DNA of 64,000 nucleotides from Aristolochia californica (Eukaryota > Streptophyta > Magnoliopsida > Piperales > Aristolochiaceae): positions 25,704,067 through 25,768,066 of the forward strand of contig JARWKL010000010.1 of NCBI GenBank assembly GCA_029961685.1, read 5' to 3'. A program made the position numbers and the translations under genes. Shown here in pieces: positions 60,757 through 64,000 of the stretch (position 1 is the stretch's first letter; the number at the start of each line of letters is the position of its first letter). The notes below the pieces were generated by a model that saw only the letters and a list, made by a program, of their open reading frames with translations, did not search any database and had not been told where the DNA came from.

Positions 60757-61181
60757 TGTAGAATTTATGAAAAAGAGAAATACTTCATTGACTTGTTGTA
60801 ATCAGTGTACATGAACCTCTATTTATAGTAGAGGAAGGTAGTAGAGTCCAATTACAATAAAAATACCTTTGTCACCCAAACTCTAACACTTAAAGATAAG
60901 TCCTAACATAATTAAATAACTCAATATAGATAAAAGACAATCCTAACTCAAACTAAAACTCTTCTAGGGCATGACCATTAGATAAAGATACTTTCTTGAG
61001 TCCTTCTTGATCTTCCAACTGATGTGATAAGGATGCCAGCTCATGGTAATCTTGTGGGTCCTACTTCTTATGGGCTTGGGCCCATCTTGTGGGCCTTCTT
61101 TGGTCATTTGGGCCATCTTATAATACTCTTAGATATGTAGTCCTTCCTTGGTCGTGTGGGCTTGAGCCTTATCTTCCAACA
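60757..61181 (-). repeat. 5' LTR of element G
   Basis: 425 bp; plus-strand ends TGTAGAATTTATG and ATCTTCCAACA. The primer site is at 60745-60756 on its inner side and TSD AAGAA on its outer side (61182-61186). Confidence 0.9.
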
Positions 61182-61186
61182 AAGAA

Positions 61187-62089
61187 AGAGACTTTATATG
61201 GAGAATTATATATCAAAAGAAATATCTGTAAGTCTATTTCCTTACCTATTCAACCAATTTTTGATCTGAGTTATCTACAAAAAAAAATTGATATTTAAAA
61301 CAACAAAGGTCAAATTACAAAAGATGTTCAAGCAGCAACAAAAGCTTCAATTTCTAGGTATTTTATGCTATCAAGAACGAAACTTTATATGGAAAGTTAT
61401 ATATCAAAAGAAAGATATGAAAAAGGGAGAAATAGTGCTTAGTTCAGCCAGATGACAGAGACCAAAATCTATTAGATTATTTATCTTCTAATAATTATAT
61501 TTTATGAAGAGAATTTATACTTGGATGAAAGGTATTTAAGTCTAGTTTCTGAAGGAGAAAATTTCATGTCAATCTGTATTCACATTGGAGGAATCAAATG
61601 GTATTCTGTTGCATTGAAAAATCCGAATTTACGCCCATTGTTTTGCGTGACTTTTTGAGTTGATATATAAAAAAATATCTCTCTTCTCCCTGGTTTAAGG
61701 GCTTATTTATACATCTTTGTTATTTGGGCTTATTACTAGATCTATGATATTTGGTTCAAGCTGGGATCACTACCATTACCTCCCAGCTTGAGGGGGAGAA
61801 GTAGACGAAGTACAAGGAAGAGGTATTTTATTCCATATGTTGTGGGTAAGTTTCATGTAACCAAAATATCCAAGAAATGGGGAGCACAAATGAAGCTTGT
61901 GCATCCAAGGGGAAAATATTTATATCGGATTATTTCATGGGTTCTTTTACAAAGTTATTAAATGTGTTGGAAGATGGTCATGTTATATTCAACTGTAGCT
62001 ATTATGTCTCTTTGGATGAGACATTATTATTGAAGAAGAGGTGGCCGCAATATCCTTTCTCATACCATCATTTACTTAATACCCCATAA
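61187..62089. other. Interior of element H, non-coding
   Basis: AT-rich. It matches the minus-strand interior of G (49140-50280) and of the 26240-28689 element in many places, such as CCCAGCTTGAGGGGGAG near 61786. No coding region is seen. Confidence 0.7.
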
Positions 62090-62420
62090 AAATATCAACG
62101 GTGGGATTCCATGACAAAAGAACTTAATACCCCATAAAAAATATCAACGGTTGGGATTCCATGACAAAGGAACTTGATACCCCATCAAAAATATCAAAAA
62201 TATTAATGGTTGGGATTCCATGACGGAGGAACTTAAAAATATCAACGGTCGGGATTCCATGACAGAGGAACTTAAAAAATATCAACGGTTGGGATTCCAT
62301 GACAAAGGAACTTAAAAATATCAATGGTTGGGACACCGTGATGGAGGAACTTGATACCCTATAAAAAATATCTACTACTGAGAGTCGATACCCGGATTGG
62401 GACACCATGATGGATGAATT
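62090..62420. repeat. Minisatellite of H (about seven units of 40-60 bp)
   Basis: Repeats of ATCAACGGTTGGGATTCCATGACAAAGGAACTT with variable spacers (AAAAATATC, ATACCCCATAAAAA). It is the complement-strand relative of the 57-58-bp array in G, but units are shorter and more diverged. Confidence 0.85.
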
Positions 62421-62514
62421 TATTATTAGATCTATGTTATACCCCCCTTGAATTGGCTAGCCAGGCCTCATGGAAGAGAGCACCAACGTGAGGGGGAGTG
62501 TTGGAAGATATGGA

Positions 62515-63011
62515 TGTCAAATGCCTAGCCAATACAACCCAAAAGACTGGTCTGTTAAGTTTGGAAAGCCAAGTACCTAACCCAGGTGGGCGGAACCCAA
62601 TCCAGGTGGACCGGAATGACCTAGCTCTGACACCTACTGTTCCCATTCCCTACAACTTCACTCGGGATTCGAACGCGGAACGTGTTGCCCAGTTCTGATA
62701 CCATGTCAAACGCCTAGCCAATACAACCTAAAAGCTGGTCTGTTAAGTATGGAAAGCCAAGTACCTAAGCCATGTGGACCAGGGGTGGACGAGAACCATC
62801 TAGCTTTGACACCCACCATTCCCGTTCCCTACTGCTTTCATCGGAATTCAAACGCGGAACGTGGTGCCCAACTCTGATACCATGTCAAACTCCTCGCCAA
62901 TACAACCCAAAAGACCGGTCTGTTAAGTGAAAAAAGACAAGCACCTAACCCAGGTGGACCAGGGGTGGACAAAACCTAACCCAAGTGCATCGGAATCACC
63001 TAGCTCTGACA
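62515..63011 (-). mobile_element. Tandem TRIM: three terminal repeats, two cores
   Basis: Terminal repeats at 62515-62632, 62704-62811 and 62883-63011 (TGTCAAA.GCCTAGCCAATACAACC...GCTCTGACA) alternate with two 71-bp cores. Each core ends TCTGATACCA, the complement of a tRNA-iMet primer site, next to repeats 2 and 3, so it points left. Element G keeps the empty site (36745-36800, complement: GTTGGAAGATTGGAGGACT). The flanking duplication is not clean. Related in sequence to the TRIM at 43715. Confidence 0.85.
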
Positions 63012-63104
63012 AGGAGGACTGCCATTTTATACAAAAATATCTTATACATCATTTGCAGCAAGCTGGGAGTTCATGATGTTCTTACACCCCAGCTTGAGGG
63101 GGAG

Positions 63105-63503
63105 TGTTGGAAGATGGGTTCCGGCCAACATGATCAAGGAAGGAAGATCTATCTAAGAGTGTTGGAAGATGGGCCCAAACCCATAAGTAGGATCCACCAT
63201 GATTACCACGAGCTGGCATTCTTATCACATAAGTTGGAAGATCAAGACGGACACACAAAGGCATCATTATCTTATGGTCATGTACTAAAAGAGTTCTAGT
63301 TTGAGTTATGCTTGTCTTTTATCTATATTGAGTTATTTAATTATGCTAGGACTTATCTTTAAGTGTTAGAGTTTGGGTGTAATTGGGATAAAAGTAGTTT
63401 TATTGTAATTGAACTCTTCTACATTCCTCCATTTTAAATAGAGGTTCATGTACTCTTATTATAATAAGTCAATGATGTATGTATCTTTTTCATAAATTCA
63501 ACA
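63105..63503 (+). repeat. 3' LTR of element H
   Basis: 399 bp, TGTTGGAAGATGGG...AAATTCAACA, preceded by a purine tract (TTGAGGGGGAG) and followed by TSD CTAAA (63504-63508). Confidence 0.92.
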
Positions 63504-63508
63504 CTAAA

Positions 63509-63916
63509 GATTCAAGAAAAAAAAGGAAGTAAAGGTTGGAGTGAAATGATAGTTGGCACCAAAGCTATAGAAGGAAAATTCCTTATTTAGAAGATTCTCT
63601 TAGTTAATCGAGATATTTTGAGATTTTGGTACAATTTCACTTGCCTTTTTTTTGTTTTTTCCTTACCTAAAATAATTAAGGCAAGAAGGGAAGTCAAAGA
63701 TTGTGATCCCTTTGGTCAAGGGGCACCCATAACCCAAAAGGAAAGTTTCCTTTTTTATTTTTGGAACTGGCTGATTTTGATCAAGATCTTCCATGATTTG
63801 ATTTGTTGATTGAAACCCTTTGTTGATTAAGAAATTTATGAGTTTTATCTATTTGATGTGAACCAGCTGATGGAGTAATTATCTCCTTGATTTAGTGCAT
63901 ATTTGAAGTATGATTA
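63509..63916. other. No gene seen
   Basis: AT-rich sequence that was contiguous with 34919-35533 before element H inserted. No motif is recognised. Confidence 0.35.
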
Positions 63917-64000
63917 TGTTAAGCACCTAGCCAATACTACCCAAAAGACTGGCCTGTTAGGAGCGGAAGACATAGGTACTCAACCCAGGACCATAACTGC
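63917..64000. repeat. TRIM terminal repeat at the window edge
   Basis: TGTTAAGCACCTAGCCAATA and the rest of the unit match the 82-bp repeat of the TRIM at 43715 with about two changes. The last bases read ATAACTGC instead of ATAACA. The window ends here, so whether a core follows is unknown. Confidence 0.8.

Larger units (their letters stand above)
36282..61181 (-). mobile_element. Element G: non-coding LTR element inside H, opposite strand
   Basis: LTRs are at 36282-36693 and 60757-61181. The duplication AAGAA flanks it (36277-36281 and 61182-61186). A minus-strand primer-binding site (GCTCTGATACCA, 60745-60756) abuts the right LTR, so the right LTR is the 5' one. It is the same family as H and the 26240-28689 element. 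Its own interior (36694-36990, 48792-50301 and 60734-60756) is about 1.8 kb and non-coding, with a 57-58-bp tandem repeat. C and E are inserted in it. Confidence 0.92.
35534..63503 (+). mobile_element. Element H: non-coding LTR element hosting the whole nested cluster
   Basis: LTRs are at 35534-35935 and 63105-63503 (TGTTGGAAGATGGG...AAATTCAACA). The duplication CTAAA is on both outer sides (35529-35533 and 63504-63508). A primer-binding site (TGGTATTAGACTAGG, 35936-35950) places it on the plus strand. Its own interior is only 35936-36281 and 61187-63104, about 2.3 kb, with no coding capacity. The LTRs differ by roughly 9%, so it is old. Element G is inserted at AAGAA (36277-36281). Confidence 0.92.

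Noticed and set aside
62090..62420. Regularly spaced repeats resembling a CRISPR array
   Set aside because: This is a plant nuclear minisatellite. Spacers are short, AT-rich and related to each other, and a homologous array exists in element G.

Overview
The window is nuclear DNA from a flowering plant, most likely a eudicot. The evidence is three intron-bearing plant genes and dense Ty3/gypsy chromovirus insertions primed by initiator tRNA-Met. I cannot name the species.

Layout. Bases 1-820 hold no gene I recognise. Bases 826-11015 are a Reina-like chromovirus (element A) carrying a second, almost undamaged copy of the same family (element B, 4958-10050). Bases 12161-20978 are a DHHC protein S-acyltransferase gene (PAT15/16 type, + strand, 7 exons). 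Its 7.2-kb first intron holds a hAT-like element, a solo LTR, a LINE remnant and a fragment of a 3-ketosphinganine reductase gene. Bases 22401-24104 are an FHY1/FHL-like gene (+ strand, 3 exons) with one in-frame stop in exon 2. Bases 24317-30178 are FKBP20-1 (- strand, 5 exons), convergent with FHY1, with a non-coding LTR element in intron 1. A Ty1/copia remnant with a solo LTR in it follows (about 30865-32640), then an AT-rich stretch and one more LTR.

Bases 35534-63503 are one nested structure. Non-coding LTR element H (+) contains G (-), of the same family. G contains C (+) and E (-). C contains D (+), which contains a 313-bp TRIM. E contains F (+). Except for the TRIM array inside H, each level has a matching 5-bp target-site duplication. 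The insertions can therefore be ordered, and LTR divergence agrees with that order: roughly 8-9% for H and E, 6% for F, 3% for C, 1% for A and D, and 0 for B (counted by eye).

How the parts work together. The chromoviruses A-F share a compact plan. One gag-protease-RT-RNase H-integrase-chromodomain frame starts in the last bases of the 5' LTR, runs through the tRNA primer-binding site and stops inside the 3' LTR, so both LTR ends are coding. Only B keeps the frame open, and B has lost one zinc-binding cysteine of integrase. G, H and the 26240-28689 element have no coding capacity and would need enzymes in trans. The host genes are unrelated in function: membrane protein palmitoylation, phytochrome A signalling, and a nuclear-type FKBP isomerase.
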